A stretch of 64,000 bases of DNA from Streptomyces reniochalinae (lineage in GTDB: Bacteria; Actinomycetota; Actinomycetes; Streptomycetales; Streptomycetaceae), in contig NZ_QOIM01000023.1 in the NCBI RefSeq assembly GCF_003323735.1, positions 157,826-221,825 of the forward strand, in the 5' to 3' direction. Positions within the stretch are counted from its first letter, which is position 1, and the number at the start of each line of letters is the position of its first letter. The notes under the pieces are model-generated. The model made no database searches, was not told the DNA's origin, and was given only the letters and a program-made list of their open reading frames with translations. This document shows, piece after piece, positions 10,641 to 18,944 of this stretch. The translations under genes were made by a program, and so were the position numbers.

Positions 10641-11514
10641 CCCCTCCGCGACCTCGAACACCACTGCGAACAGCGCCGCGAAGGCCCGGGCGGCACAGGC
10701 ACCCCCGCCGCCGCCCGAGCCCCTCGCCCACCCCGTCGCGGACTCCCACACGCACCTGGACATGCAGGAGCCGGCCGTCGCCGACGCACTCGCCGCGGCG
10801 GCGGCCGTCGGTGTGACGACGGTCATCCAGGTCGGCTGCGACCTGGAGCGCTCCCGGTGGGCCGCCGAGACGGCCGCCGCCTGGGAACCCGTCTGGGCCG
10901 CCGTCGCCCTCCACCCCAACGAGGCGCCCCGGCTCGCCGCCGAGGGCGGGGACGCGCTGCTGGACGAGGCGCTGGCCGGCATCGAGGAACTCGCCGCGCT
11001 CCCCCAGGTGCTGGCGATCGGCGAGAGTGGCCTGGACTACTTCCGCACCGGCGAGGACGGCGTCGCCGCCCAGCACCGCTCGTTCCGCGCCCACATCGAG
11101 CTGGCGAAGCGCACGGACAAGGCTCTGGTCATCCACGACCGTGACGCCCACGCGGACGTGCTGCGCATCCTTCAGGAGGAGGGCGCGCCCGAGCGGACCG
11201 TCTTCCACTGCTACTCGGGGGACGCCGAGATGGCGCGCGTGTGCGCGGACAGGGGCTACTTCATGTCGTTCGCCGGGAACGTCACCTTCAAGAACGCGCA
11301 GCCGCTGCGCGACGCGCTCGCCGCGGCACCGCCCGAGTTGCTGCTGGTGGAGACGGACGCCCCGTTCCTCACGCCCGCCCCCTACCGCGGCCGCCCCAAC
11401 GCGCCGTACCTCGTTCCTGTCACCCTGCGGGCGATGGCCCGGGCCAAGGGCATGCCCGAGGAGACCCTGGCCCGCCACGTGGCCGCGAACACGGCACGGG
11501 CCTTCGGGTACTGA
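10636..11514 (+). CDS. tatD: TatD-family metal-dependent DNase
   Basis: The 292-aa TIM-barrel hydrolase has VADSHTHLDM (metal-binding HxH), the Glu of GESGLDYF, HDRDAHADVL, FHCYSGD and the C-terminal ETDAPFLTPAP, all TatD signatures. TatD enzymes are 3'-5' exonucleases linked to DNA repair and quality control. The ATG at 10636 is preceded by TATCAT 7 bases upstream and no Shine-Dalgarno, so the mRNA is probably leaderless. A disordered stretch of ~35 residues rich in Ala and Pro precedes the barrel. Confidence 0.93.
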   Translation: MSPSATSNTTANSAAKARAAQAPPPPPEPLAHPVADSHTHLDMQEPAVADALAAAAAVGVTTVIQVGCDLERSRWAAETAAAWEPVWAAVALHPNEAPRLAAEGGDALLDEALAGIEELAALPQVLAIGESGLDYFRTGEDGVAAQHRSFRAHIELAKRTDKALVIHDRDAHADVLRILQEEGAPERTVFHCYSGDAEMARVCADRGYFMSFAGNVTFKNAQPLRDALAAAPPELLLVETDAPFLTPAPYRGRPNAPYLVPVTLRAMARAKGMPEETLARHVAANTARAFGY

Positions 11515-11551
11515 GCGCACCGGTGCCCGGCCCGGCTCTTAGACTGTCGCA

Positions 11552-12577
11552 GTGAGCGCAGCCCCTTCCGATCCGCCGTCGGCCCCGTCCGAGAGCCAGG
11601 CCGAGCCCCCCTCCGACGCGTCGGCCGCCCCGCGGGGCGCCGGCCGGACCGGCTCCTTCGACGGTCCCGCCGACAGCTCGGGCAACGGCGTGCTGCTCGG
11701 GCCCGCCGACGTGCGGGAGCTCGCCGGAGCGCTGGGCGTGCGGCCCACCAAACAGCGCGGCCAGAACTTCGTCATCGACCCGAACACGGTGCGGCGCATC
11801 GTGCGCACCGCCCAGGTGGGCGCCGACGACGTGGTCCTCGAGGTCGGCCCCGGGCTCGGGTCCCTGACGCTGGCGCTGCTGCGGACAGCGGCACACGTGA
11901 CCGCCGTCGAGATCGACGACACGCTGGCCGCCGCCCTGCCCGCCACCGTCGAGGCCCGGCTGCCCGAGCGCGCCGCACACTTCTGCCTCGTCCACCAGGA
12001 CGCCCTGCGGGTCTCCCGGCTGCCGGGACCCGCGCCGACCGCCCTGGTGGCCAACCTGCCCTACAACGTGGCCGTCCCCGTGCTGCTCCACCTGCTGGCC
12101 ACCTTCCCCGGCATCGAGCGGACGCTGGTGATGGTGCAGTCCGAGGTCGCCGACCGGCTGGCCGCGGCCCCCGGCTCGAAGGTGTACGGAGTGCCGTCGG
12201 TGAAGGCCGCCTGGTACTGCGACGTGAAACGGGCAGGCGCCATCGGACGGAACGTCTTCTGGCCCGCGCCCAACGTCGACTCCGGTCTCGTCTCGCTCGT
12301 GCGCCGTCCGCACCCGCCGCACACCACGGCACGGCGCGAGGAGGTGTTCGCTGTGGTCGACGCGGCCTTCGCCCAGCGCCGCAAGACCCTCCGGGCCGCG
12401 CTCGCCGGCTGGGCGGGCTCCGGCGCCGCCGCCGAGGAGGCGCTGCGGGCCGCCGGCGTGTCCCCCAAGGCGCGCGGCGAGGCGCTGACCGTCGCGGAGT
12501 TCGCCGCCATCGCGGAGCACCGCCCCGACGCCGGCCCCGCCGAGCGCCCCCTGTCCCGGCCTTCCGACAGCAACTGA
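11552..12577 (+). CDS. rsmA: 16S rRNA (adenine1518/1519-N6)-dimethyltransferase
   Basis: The 341-aa KsgA homologue has [16 protein letters not shown], the SAM motif [15 protein letters not shown], the acidic loop [11 protein letters not shown] and the catalytic NLPYNVAVP. It dimethylates two adenines at the 3' end of 16S rRNA. The first ~55 residues are an Ala/Pro/Ser-rich extension not found in enteric KsgA. TAGACT (11540-11545) sits 6 bases before the GTG start at 11552, so the mRNA is probably leaderless. ispE follows 12 bp after the stop. Confidence 0.95.
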   Translation: MSAAPSDPPSAPSESQAEPPSDASAAPRGAGRTGSFDGPADSSGNGVLLGPADVRELAGALGVRPTKQRGQNFVIDPNTVRRIVRTAQVGADDVVLEVGPGLGSLTLALLRTAAHVTAVEIDDTLAAALPATVEARLPERAAHFCLVHQDALRVSRLPGPAPTALVANLPYNVAVPVLLHLLATFPGIERTLVMVQSEVADRLAAAPGSKVYGVPSVKAAWYCDVKRAGAIGRNVFWPAPNVDSGLVSLVRRPHPPHTTARREEVFAVVDAAFAQRRKTLRAALAGWAGSGAAAEEALRAAGVSPKARGEALTVAEFAAIAEHRPDAGPAERPLSRPSDSN

Positions 12578-12589
12578 GGAGCACCGCCC

Positions 12590-13531
12590 GTGTCCCAGCC
12601 AGCCGCAGCACCCGCCCGGACGGTCACCGTGCGCGTCCCGGCCAAGGTCAACGTCCAGTTGTCGGTCGGCGGGCTGCGGGCCGACGGCTTCCATCCGCTC
12701 GCCAACGTCTTCCTCGCCGTCGGCCTCTACGACTCGGTCAGCGCCACCCCGGCCCAGACGCCCCGGCTGACCGTCTCGGGGCCCGACGCCGCACTCGTCC
12801 CGCAGGACCGCAGCAATCTGGCGGCGCGCGCCGCCCGGCTGCTGGCCCAGCGGCACGGCATCGAGGCGGCCGTACACCTCCACCTCGCCAAGGACATCCC
12901 CGTCGCCGGCGGCATGGCGGGCGGCAGCGCCGACGCGGCGGGCGCCCTGCTGGCCTGCGACCGGCTGTGGGGCCTTGACACCCCCCGCGAGGAACTGCTC
13001 GCCCTGTGCGCCGAACTCGGCTCCGACGTGCCGTTCAGCTTCGCGGGCGGTGCCGCGCTCGGCCAGGGACGCGGCGAGGTGCTGACGCCGCTCCAGGTGG
13101 GCGGGGTCTTCCACTGGGTGTTCGCCGTCGCGGACGGCGGACTGTCCACGCCGGACGTCTACCGCGAGTGCGACCGGCTGCGCGAGGCGGAGGGCACCGG
13201 ATCCGCCGACACCGACATCCCCGAACCCGTCGCGTCCGAGGCCCTGCTGGCGGCACTGCGCGGTGGCGACCCGCAGGCGCTGGCCGCCACCGTGCACAAC
13301 GACCTCCAGGCCGCCGCCCTGTCCCTGCGACCCGCGCTGGCCGAGACCCTCACGGCAGGACTGGAGGCGGGCGCACTGGCCGGGCTGGTCTCCGGCTCGG
13401 GCCCGACCTGCGCCTTCCTGCTGCCCGACGCGGACTCCGCCGCCCGCACCGCCCACGCCCTCACCACCTCGGGCACCTGCCGCGCGGCCCGGCCCACCGC
13501 GGGGCCCGCACCGGGCGCGACGGTGGTGTGA
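12590..13531 (+). CDS. ispE: 4-diphosphocytidyl-2-C-methyl-D-erythritol kinase
   Basis: This 313-aa GHMP kinase has the substrate-binding VPAKVNVQLSVGG and GFHPLANVF, the ATP loop PVAGGMAGGSADAAGALLA, and the late GSGPTCAFLL motif. It phosphorylates CDP-ME in the methylerythritol phosphate route to isoprenoids. The start is GTG at 12590 behind GAGGAG, only 12 bp from rsmA, so it is surely on the same transcript. The rsmA-ispE pairing is widespread in bacteria. Confidence 0.95.
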   Translation: MSQPAAAPARTVTVRVPAKVNVQLSVGGLRADGFHPLANVFLAVGLYDSVSATPAQTPRLTVSGPDAALVPQDRSNLAARAARLLAQRHGIEAAVHLHLAKDIPVAGGMAGGSADAAGALLACDRLWGLDTPREELLALCAELGSDVPFSFAGGAALGQGRGEVLTPLQVGGVFHWVFAVADGGLSTPDVYRECDRLREAEGTGSADTDIPEPVASEALLAALRGGDPQALAATVHNDLQAAALSLRPALAETLTAGLEAGALAGLVSGSGPTCAFLLPDADSAARTAHALTTSGTCRAARPTAGPAPGATVV

Positions 13532-13540
13532 GCACCCGCC

Positions 13541-13597
13541 CGGCCTGACGGCGTCACCGTCCGCTGACGCCGTCGGGACCGCGCTGCCGTCAGGCCG
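13541..13597. terminator. Nested hairpins between convergent ispE and the beta-lactamase-fold gene
   Basis: Two competing stems share a left arm: an outer CGGCCTGACGG (13541-13551) with CCGTCAGGCCG (13587-13597), and an inner GACGGCGTCA (13547-13556) with TGACGCCGTC (13565-13574). It is probably a bidirectional terminator; no T-run is present, as is usual for this genus. Confidence 0.65.
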
Positions 13598-14900
13598 GGG
13601 CCACCGTCCGCAGCGCCCGCACCAGTGCCTGGGCGCGGGGATCGCTGGTGACCGAGCGGTGCAGAGTCCCCGTGACGTAGCCGAAGGAGAGGGCCGACTC
13701 CGGGTCGGCGAAGCCCAGCGAGCCGCCGCGGCCCGGATGCCCGAAGGAGCCGGGGCCGAGCATCGGGCAGGCCGAACCGTGCAGCATGTAGCCCAGCCCG
13801 AAACGGGTGTTGACGATCAGCACCCGGTCGGGACCCTCCGCCTCCTGCGACCGTGCCTGGGTGAGCGTCGCGGGCGTGAACAGCCGGCGGGCACCCGCCC
13901 GCGCCCGCCCACCGGAGCCGCCGTCCGCCCGGGAGGCGACGGAACCGTCGGAACCGGCCCGCACAGGGCCCATCAGCGCCGCGTAGAACGCGGAGAGGGA
14001 GCGGGCCGTGGCGATGCCGTTCGCGGCGGGGAGTTCGGCCGCACGGTAGGCGCGCGCGTTCTCGTCAGGGCGGGGCTCGACGGCGTCGAAGGCGCGGCGG
14101 GTGAGCGAGCCCGGATCGGCGTAGGCGTCGGTCACCGCACGTTTGGGCCGCGTCCGCAGCGCCCCCGGTGCGGGCTCCGGCGCCCTCAGCTCGGCGACCC
14201 TGGCCACCCGCCCCGAGGCGGCCACCTCCTCGGGCAGCCCGATCCACAGGTCGAGCCCGGCGGGTCCCGCGATCTCGTCGGCGAACCAGCGGCCCAAACT
14301 GCGGCCGCCGCTGGCACGGCGCACCAGTTCCGCGAGCAGCCAGCCGAAGGTGTGCGCGTGGTAGCCGTGCCCCTCCTCAGGGCGCCACTCGGGCGCCTGT
14401 CCGGCCAGCGCCCGCGGCCCGGCCGACGGGTCCAGCAGCTGCTCGGGGGTCAGCGGGGCCTCCACAGCGGGCAGACCCGCACGGTGGGCGAGCAGATGGC
14501 GGACGAGGACACGTTCCTTCCCGGCGGCTTTGAACTCCGGCCAGTACGCGCCGACGGGGGCGTCCAGATCGAGCTGGCCGCGCTGGTGCAGCAGGTGCGG
14601 GACCGCCGCGGCGAGCCCCTTGGTGGCCGAGCGGACGACGACGGCGGTCTCCTCGGCCCAGGGCGCGGCGCCGGGGTCCGCCGGGTCGGTGGTGCCGCCC
14701 CACAGGTCGACGACCTTGCGGCCCTCGTGGTGCACGGCCACGGCCGCGCCCCTCTCGCCGCGCTCGGCGAAGTTGCGTACGAAGGCGTCCCTGACGGGCT
14801 CGTACCCCTTCGCCACCGTGCCGTGCACCGTCACCGGCGTGCCCGCCGCCGCTGCCGGCGGACCGGGCGCCGCCGTCGCTGAGTGAACGACCTTAGCCAC
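13590..14900 (-). CDS. Serine hydrolase of the beta-lactamase (class C/EstB) fold
   Basis: The 436-aa protein has the serine motif SATKGLAA (SxxK, near residue 91) and a Tyr motif in the stretch GYHAHTFGWLLAELV, plus a C-terminal HPGRGGSLGFADPE in the place of the KTG/HxG box. It has no obvious signal peptide, and such cytoplasmic members are usually esterases or peptidases rather than true beta-lactamases. A Ser/Gly-rich insert lies around residues 310-335. The start is GTG at 14900, with CAGGAG about 10 bases before it at the end of a triple repeat. Confidence 0.88.
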   Translation of the reverse strand: MAKVVHSATAAPGPPAAAAGTPVTVHGTVAKGYEPVRDAFVRNFAERGERGAAVAVHHEGRKVVDLWGGTTDPADPGAAPWAEETAVVVRSATKGLAAAVPHLLHQRGQLDLDAPVGAYWPEFKAAGKERVLVRHLLAHRAGLPAVEAPLTPEQLLDPSAGPRALAGQAPEWRPEEGHGYHAHTFGWLLAELVRRASGGRSLGRWFADEIAGPAGLDLWIGLPEEVAASGRVARVAELRAPEPAPGALRTRPKRAVTDAYADPGSLTRRAFDAVEPRPDENARAYRAAELPAANGIATARSLSAFYAALMGPVRAGSDGSVASRADGGSGGRARAGARRLFTPATLTQARSQEAEGPDRVLIVNTRFGLGYMLHGSACPMLGPGSFGHPGRGGSLGFADPESALSFGYVTGTLHRSVTSDPRAQALVRALRTVAPA

Positions 14901-14912
14901 GTTCGATTCGCT

Positions 14913-14966
14913 CCTGTCGCCTTGGGGGCGCCTGTCGCCTTGGGGCGTTGCCTGTCGCCTTGGGAC
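14913..14966. repeat. Three short tandem repeats in the leader of the serine hydrolase gene
   Basis: CCTGTCGCCTTGGG recurs at 14913, 14931 and 14951 with spacings of 18 and 20 bases. On the transcribed strand the last copy supplies the AGGAG of the ribosome site for the gene starting at 14900. Confidence 0.7.
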
Positions 14967-14993
14967 GGTTTCGTGCGCCGCGCCCCCATGGTC

Positions 14994-15806
14994 CTACGTC
15001 GCCCGCGGACGCTGTGCGACGGGGGCTGTCACCGAACGGGGGTCGAAGCCGAAGGGCAGCTCCAGACGGTGCGCGCGCATCAGCTCCGGGTCCGACAGCA
15101 GTTCCTGCGTGATGCCGTCGGCCACCAGGACGCCGTCGGCCAGGACGACGGAACGCGGACACAGCTCCAGCGCGTACGGCAGGTCGTGGGTGACCATCAG
15201 GACCGTCAGATCCAGCGCCCTGAGGAGATCGGCCAGCTCACGGCGGGCCGCCGGATCCAGGTTGGAGGACGGTTCGTCCAGGACGAGGATCTCGGGACGG
15301 GAGGCCAGCACGGTGGCGACCGCGACGCGCCGCCGCTGCCCGAACGAGAGGTGGTGCGGCGCCCGGTGGGCGTGCTGAGCCATGCCCACCCGCTCCAGCG
15401 CCTCCTCGACACGCTCTCGAAGCTCCGCCCCCCGCAGTCCCGCGGCCGCGGGGCCGAAAGCGACGTCCTCCTGGACGGTGGGCATGAACAACTGGTCGTC
15501 GGGGTCCTGGAAGACGATGCCCACGCGGCGCCGGATCTCCGCCAGGTTCGGGCGGGCGACCGGCAGCCCGGCGACCGTGACAGAACCGGCACCCGGCGTC
15601 AGGATGCCGTTGAGATGCAGCACCAGCGTGGTCTTGCCCGCACCGTTGGGTCCGAGCAGGGCGACACGCCGGCCGCGCTCCACCGTCAGGTCGACACCGA
15701 ACAACGCCTGATGGCCGTCCGGATAGGCGTAGGCCAGCCCCCGCACCTCAAGGGAGGGCACGTCGGCGCCGTCGGCGGGGAAAGCAGCCAAGTTCACGAA
15801 GCCCAT
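14994..15806 (-). CDS. cbiO: ECF transporter ATP-binding protein (CbiO/NikO type)
   Basis: This 270-aa ABC ATPase has Walker A LLGPNGAGKTT (~residue 45), the Q-loop in VGIVFQDPDDQLF, signature LSFGQRRRVA and Walker B ILVLDEPSSNLDP. It energises uptake of a transition metal by the CbiM/CbiQ membrane partners. The ATG at 15806 overlaps the end of cbiQ by 13 bp, so the genes are translationally coupled. The FQDPDDQ Q-loop is typical of cobalt/nickel ECF ATPases. Confidence 0.92.
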   Translation of the reverse strand: MGFVNLAAFPADGADVPSLEVRGLAYAYPDGHQALFGVDLTVERGRRVALLGPNGAGKTTLVLHLNGILTPGAGSVTVAGLPVARPNLAEIRRRVGIVFQDPDDQLFMPTVQEDVAFGPAAAGLRGAELRERVEEALERVGMAQHAHRAPHHLSFGQRRRVAVATVLASRPEILVLDEPSSNLDPAARRELADLLRALDLTVLMVTHDLPYALELCPRSVVLADGVLVADGITQELLSDPELMRAHRLELPFGFDPRSVTAPVAQRPRAT

Positions 15807-16558
15807 CCCGTCACACAGATCGCGAGAGCGGCGAGAGGCAGCGCCGCCGAACGGGCCCACTGCGCGCGGGCCGCGGGGCCGTCGCCGAGAGCGGGCGGCA
15901 TCGTGCCGGTGTAGCCGCGGCTGAGCATCGCCAGGTGCACCCGCTCGCCCCGCTCGTAGGAGCGGATGAACAGCGACCCGGCCGACTTGGCGAGCACCGC
16001 CCAGTGCCGCGGGCCGCGCGCCTCGAAACCGCGCGAGACGCGGGCGGTGCGCATCCGCCGCATCTCGTCGCTGATGACGTCCGCGTAGCGCACCATGAAC
16101 GTGGCGATCTGGCACAGCAGCGGCGGCATCCGCAGCCGCGCCAACCCCAGCAGCAGTGCGTTCAGCCCGGTCGTCGAGGCGAGCAGCACCGACGCCGCCA
16201 CCCCCAAGGTGCCCTTGGCGAGCACGTTCCACGCCCCCCACAGCCCCGGCTCGGACAGCGACATCCCCAGCACGGTGATCCGCTCCCCCTCGGCGACGAA
16301 CGGCAGCAGCACCGCGAACGCCACGAACGGCACCTCGATCGCCATCCGCGTCAGCCAATGCCGCGGCGGCACCCGCGACGCCGCGGCCACGGCCGCCAGC
16401 AGCAGCGCGTACGCGCCGAACGCCCACACCGCCTCGCGCGGCGTGACCACCACGAGGACGACGAAGCAGAAGACCGCCGCCAGCTTGCAGTGCGCGGGCA
16501 GCGCGTGCACAGGCGAGCGCACGTCCTTGTAGAGCTTGTGCGCGTGTCCCGCACCCAT
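15794..16558 (-). CDS. cbiQ: ECF transporter transmembrane protein CbiQ/NikQ
   Basis: The 254-aa membrane protein has about five to six helices and the ECF-T coupling motifs with Ala-Arg-Gly character, seen here as ARVSRGFEARG and LAMLSRGYTG, which contact the ATPase. It links the ATPase to the metal-binding CbiM component. It starts 19 bp after the upstream cbiM-type gene and overlaps the ATPase gene, forming a three-gene unit. The metal is Ni or Co; the Nur-like site upstream favours nickel. Confidence 0.92.
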   Translation of the reverse strand: MGAGHAHKLYKDVRSPVHALPAHCKLAAVFCFVVLVVVTPREAVWAFGAYALLLAAVAAASRVPPRHWLTRMAIEVPFVAFAVLLPFVAEGERITVLGMSLSEPGLWGAWNVLAKGTLGVAASVLLASTTGLNALLLGLARLRMPPLLCQIATFMVRYADVISDEMRRMRTARVSRGFEARGPRHWAVLAKSAGSLFIRSYERGERVHLAMLSRGYTGTMPPALGDGPAARAQWARSAALPLAALAICVTGWAS

Positions 16559-16577
16559 GTCGCCGCGGCCCCGCTGC

Positions 16578-17765
16578 TCAGCGCTCGGCGGGTGCGTCGG
16601 CCGGCTGCGGAGCCGCCGCCGACGCGCCCCCGTCGGCGCCTCGGCGGCGGCGCACCACCACGAACACGCCCGAGCCCACCGCGAGGGTGGCCCCCGCGCC
16701 GATGACTCCCGCCAGGCCGCCGGAGAGACGGGTGTTGGCGATGTCCTTGACGCCGTAGTCGGCCAACGGCGAGTCCTCGGCGGCGTGATCCTCCGCCTTC
16801 TCGTCGATGCCGTTGTCGGCCGCGACCTTCTCCAGCCCGTCGGGGCTGGCCGACGCGTAGAAGCTCAGGCCGCCCGCGCACACGACGGTCGCCGCCAGGC
16901 CGGCGAGCCAGAGGGGGCGGGCGGAACGGCGGGGAGCGGGGACCTTCGCGGGTTCCTGCGCGGGGGCGCTCTCAAGTTCCCGCGCGGGAGAGCCCTCAAG
17001 AGCGTCCGTGGGTGCGGTTGCGGGTTCCTGCGCGGGGGCGGTCGTGCCTGCGTCCGTGGACGCGAGCGGAGAAGGCCGTAGCTCCAGGCGGACGGACAGG
17101 CGATCCCGCGCCGCGTACACCAGGTCCGGACGGACGGCCACCACCGCCCCCACCGTCGCCGCCGTGATCACGGCCTCGCCGACCCCGATGAGCACGTGCA
17201 CGCCCACCATGGCGGCGACCACCTTGCCCAACGACACGTCACTCGTCCCGCCCAGCGCGTACAGAGCCGTGAACGCCACGGCGGCGGCCGGCACGGAGAC
17301 CAAAGCGGCGACGAACGACGCGACCGTCACCGCGGAACGCCTGCGCGGCAGCACCCGCAGCAGCGCGCGGAAGAGGCCGTAGGCGACCAGGACGGTCACC
17401 ACACCCATGTCCGTGATGTTCGTCCCCAGGGCCGTCAGCCCACCGTCAGCGAACAGCACCCCCTGGAGCAGCAGCACGACGGACACGCACAACACGCCCG
17501 TACAGGGTCCCACGAGGATCGCGGCGAGTGCCCCACCGAGCAGATGCCCACTCGTCCCGGCAGCCACCGGGAAGTTGAGCATCTGCACCGCGAAGATGAA
17601 CGCGGCGACCAGACCCGCCAGCGGCGCCGTCCGCTCCCCCGCCTCGCCGAGGCCGCCACCGAGCTCGCGCCGGGCGCCACGCAGGGAGGCAGCGACAGCC
17701 ACGGCGGCGAGCACGCCCGTACCGGCCGAGACGGGGGCATCGATGAATCCATCAGGTACGTGCAT
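16578..17765 (-). CDS. cbiM: CbiM/NikM metal-binding permease fused to a PDGLE (CbiN-like) domain
   Basis: The 395-aa protein starts MHVPDGFIDAPVSAG; the N-terminal Met-His-x-Pro-Asp-Gly coordinates Ni or Co and requires this exact start, so the ATG at 17765 is secure. About seven helices form the S component (~1-230). A Pro/Ala/Glu-rich linker follows, then a C-terminal unit with SPDGLEKVAADNG between two helices, the CbiN-like PDGLE domain. Fusing M and N gives a complete three-gene importer with cbiQ and cbiO. A Nur-box-like palindrome lies about 75 bp upstream. Confidence 0.93.
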   Translation of the reverse strand: MHVPDGFIDAPVSAGTGVLAAVAVAASLRGARRELGGGLGEAGERTAPLAGLVAAFIFAVQMLNFPVAAGTSGHLLGGALAAILVGPCTGVLCVSVVLLLQGVLFADGGLTALGTNITDMGVVTVLVAYGLFRALLRVLPRRRSAVTVASFVAALVSVPAAAVAFTALYALGGTSDVSLGKVVAAMVGVHVLIGVGEAVITAATVGAVVAVRPDLVYAARDRLSVRLELRPSPLASTDAGTTAPAQEPATAPTDALEGSPARELESAPAQEPAKVPAPRRSARPLWLAGLAATVVCAGGLSFYASASPDGLEKVAADNGIDEKAEDHAAEDSPLADYGVKDIANTRLSGGLAGVIGAGATLAVGSGVFVVVRRRRGADGGASAAAPQPADAPAER

Positions 17766-17837
17766 GGGGAAGCACCCCTTCTCACGACGGCACAGCCGGT
17801 GACGGTTCAGCTTCAGCCTCCTGAGAATAGCGGTCAA

Positions 17838-17854
17838 ATGCAAAGAACTTGCAA
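17838..17854 (-). promoter_or_regulatory. Nur-box-like operator of the Ni/Co importer operon
   Basis: ATGCAA-N5-TTGCAA (17838-17843 and 17849-17854) is a near-perfect inverted repeat. It matches the Streptomyces Nur box (tGCaa-N5-ttGCa), where the nickel-loaded Fur-family protein Nur represses nickel uptake genes. The site is about 75 bp before the cbiM-type start. Confidence 0.65.
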
Positions 17855-18012
17855 GAGGGAGAACAAGCAAAGAGAAGAAGTGCGCGCGCTGTGGCAGAGC
17901 TCACCAGGCCCCCCGGGTGACTGACCGGCCGTCCCACGCGTCTGACAGGACGAAGGGGCAACCCGGCCCGAGCGATGAGCGGACCGGGAGTCCCCGACCC
18001 AGAGGAGCAGAC

Positions 18013-18426
18013 GTGTCACAGGTCATCACCCGCACCGTGCCGGCCCAACTGATCACCCGGCCGCCCGCCACCCGCCCCCTGACACCCGCTCTTCGCTACG
18101 ACTCGGCCGACCCGCTCGCCGTGCACCTCGTCTTCCCCGCCGACATATCCCTCGACGGCGAGGAAGTCACCTGGACCTTCTCCCGCGACCTCCTCGCCCA
18201 GGGGGCGTGCGGGCCCGCCGGGGAAGGAGACGTCCACGTGTGCCCCTTCGGCCAGGAGCGGACTGTGATCGAGTTGCACGCGGGGGAAGGGGTGGCCGTT
18301 CTGGAGTTCTTCAGTGCGGATCTGTCTGCGTTCTTGCAGAGGTCGTACGAGGTTGTTCCCGCTGGGGGCGAGGGGGCGTTCCTCGATCTGGAAGAGGGTT
18401 TTCGCTCCCTGCTCCGCGGAGTGTGA
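18013..18426 (+). CDS. SsgA-family sporulation/cell-division regulator (SALP)
   Basis: The 137-aa protein has the SsgA-like core: LRYDSADPLAVHLVFP, VTWTFSRDLLAQG, GDVHVCP, and a C-terminal FLQRSYEVVPAGGE. SALPs occur only in sporulating actinomycetes and control septum placement, peptidoglycan remodelling and spore maturation. Which of the seven S. coelicolor SALPs it matches cannot be decided by eye. The GTG at 18013 follows GAGGAG at good distance; the upstream in-frame sequence is intergenic in character. It is divergent from the nickel importer operon. Confidence 0.92.
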   Translation: MSQVITRTVPAQLITRPPATRPLTPALRYDSADPLAVHLVFPADISLDGEEVTWTFSRDLLAQGACGPAGEGDVHVCPFGQERTVIELHAGEGVAVLEFFSADLSAFLQRSYEVVPAGGEGAFLDLEEGFRSLLRGV

Positions 18427-18944
18427 CCTTCGCGGAGTGTGACCTTCGCTCCTCCTGGGGCGGGCCCCCGATGCCCCCCCTTTCCAGTGGGGCCGCCCAC
18501 CCCCGAGGGTGTTGCTCTCTATCCGGGGGGCTCCTCCCCCAGACTCCGTCCGGGGGGACCCCCACCCCAAAGGCCCCCCGCTACGGGGGCTCCGCCCCCC
18601 TAGGAACCCCCGCCACGGGGCTCCGCCCCCTGGACCCCCCACAGGAGACAGAACCGCAGTACATAGATGCTGGGTCGTCTCTCACGCAAGAGGGCCCTCC
18701 CAGATACTCCAGGGGGCTCCTAGGGGGGCGGAGCCCCCCGTAGCGGGGGGCAGTTGGGGGGCGGAGCCGCCCCAACGCCCGGCCGGCGAGGCCGCGGGGG
18801 TTTGGGGGCGGAGCGCCCCAACCACGGCCGAGGGCACCCTCGTGAAAGAAGGGGAAGACCATGGGGGGCCAGGGGCGAAGCCCCGAGGAGAGGGGGCGCT
18901 CTTACAACTTGCTGATGGTGCTCGCGGCCCGAACCATGGGAGGG
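18427..18944. repeat. Non-coding spacer with long inverted repeats
   Basis: This 518-bp stretch is built of G and C homopolymer blocks and GGGGCTCCGCCCC-like palindromes. A 32-base arm at 18574-18605 is the near-exact inverse of 18718-18750, with one indel. I see no gene in it. It separates the SsgA-like gene from tricorn and may contain terminators for both strands. Confidence 0.75.

Noticed and set aside
17766..18012. Cobalamin riboswitch before the Ni/Co importer
   Set aside because: The interval lacks the B12-box and has a Nur-box-like site instead, so nickel control is the better reading.
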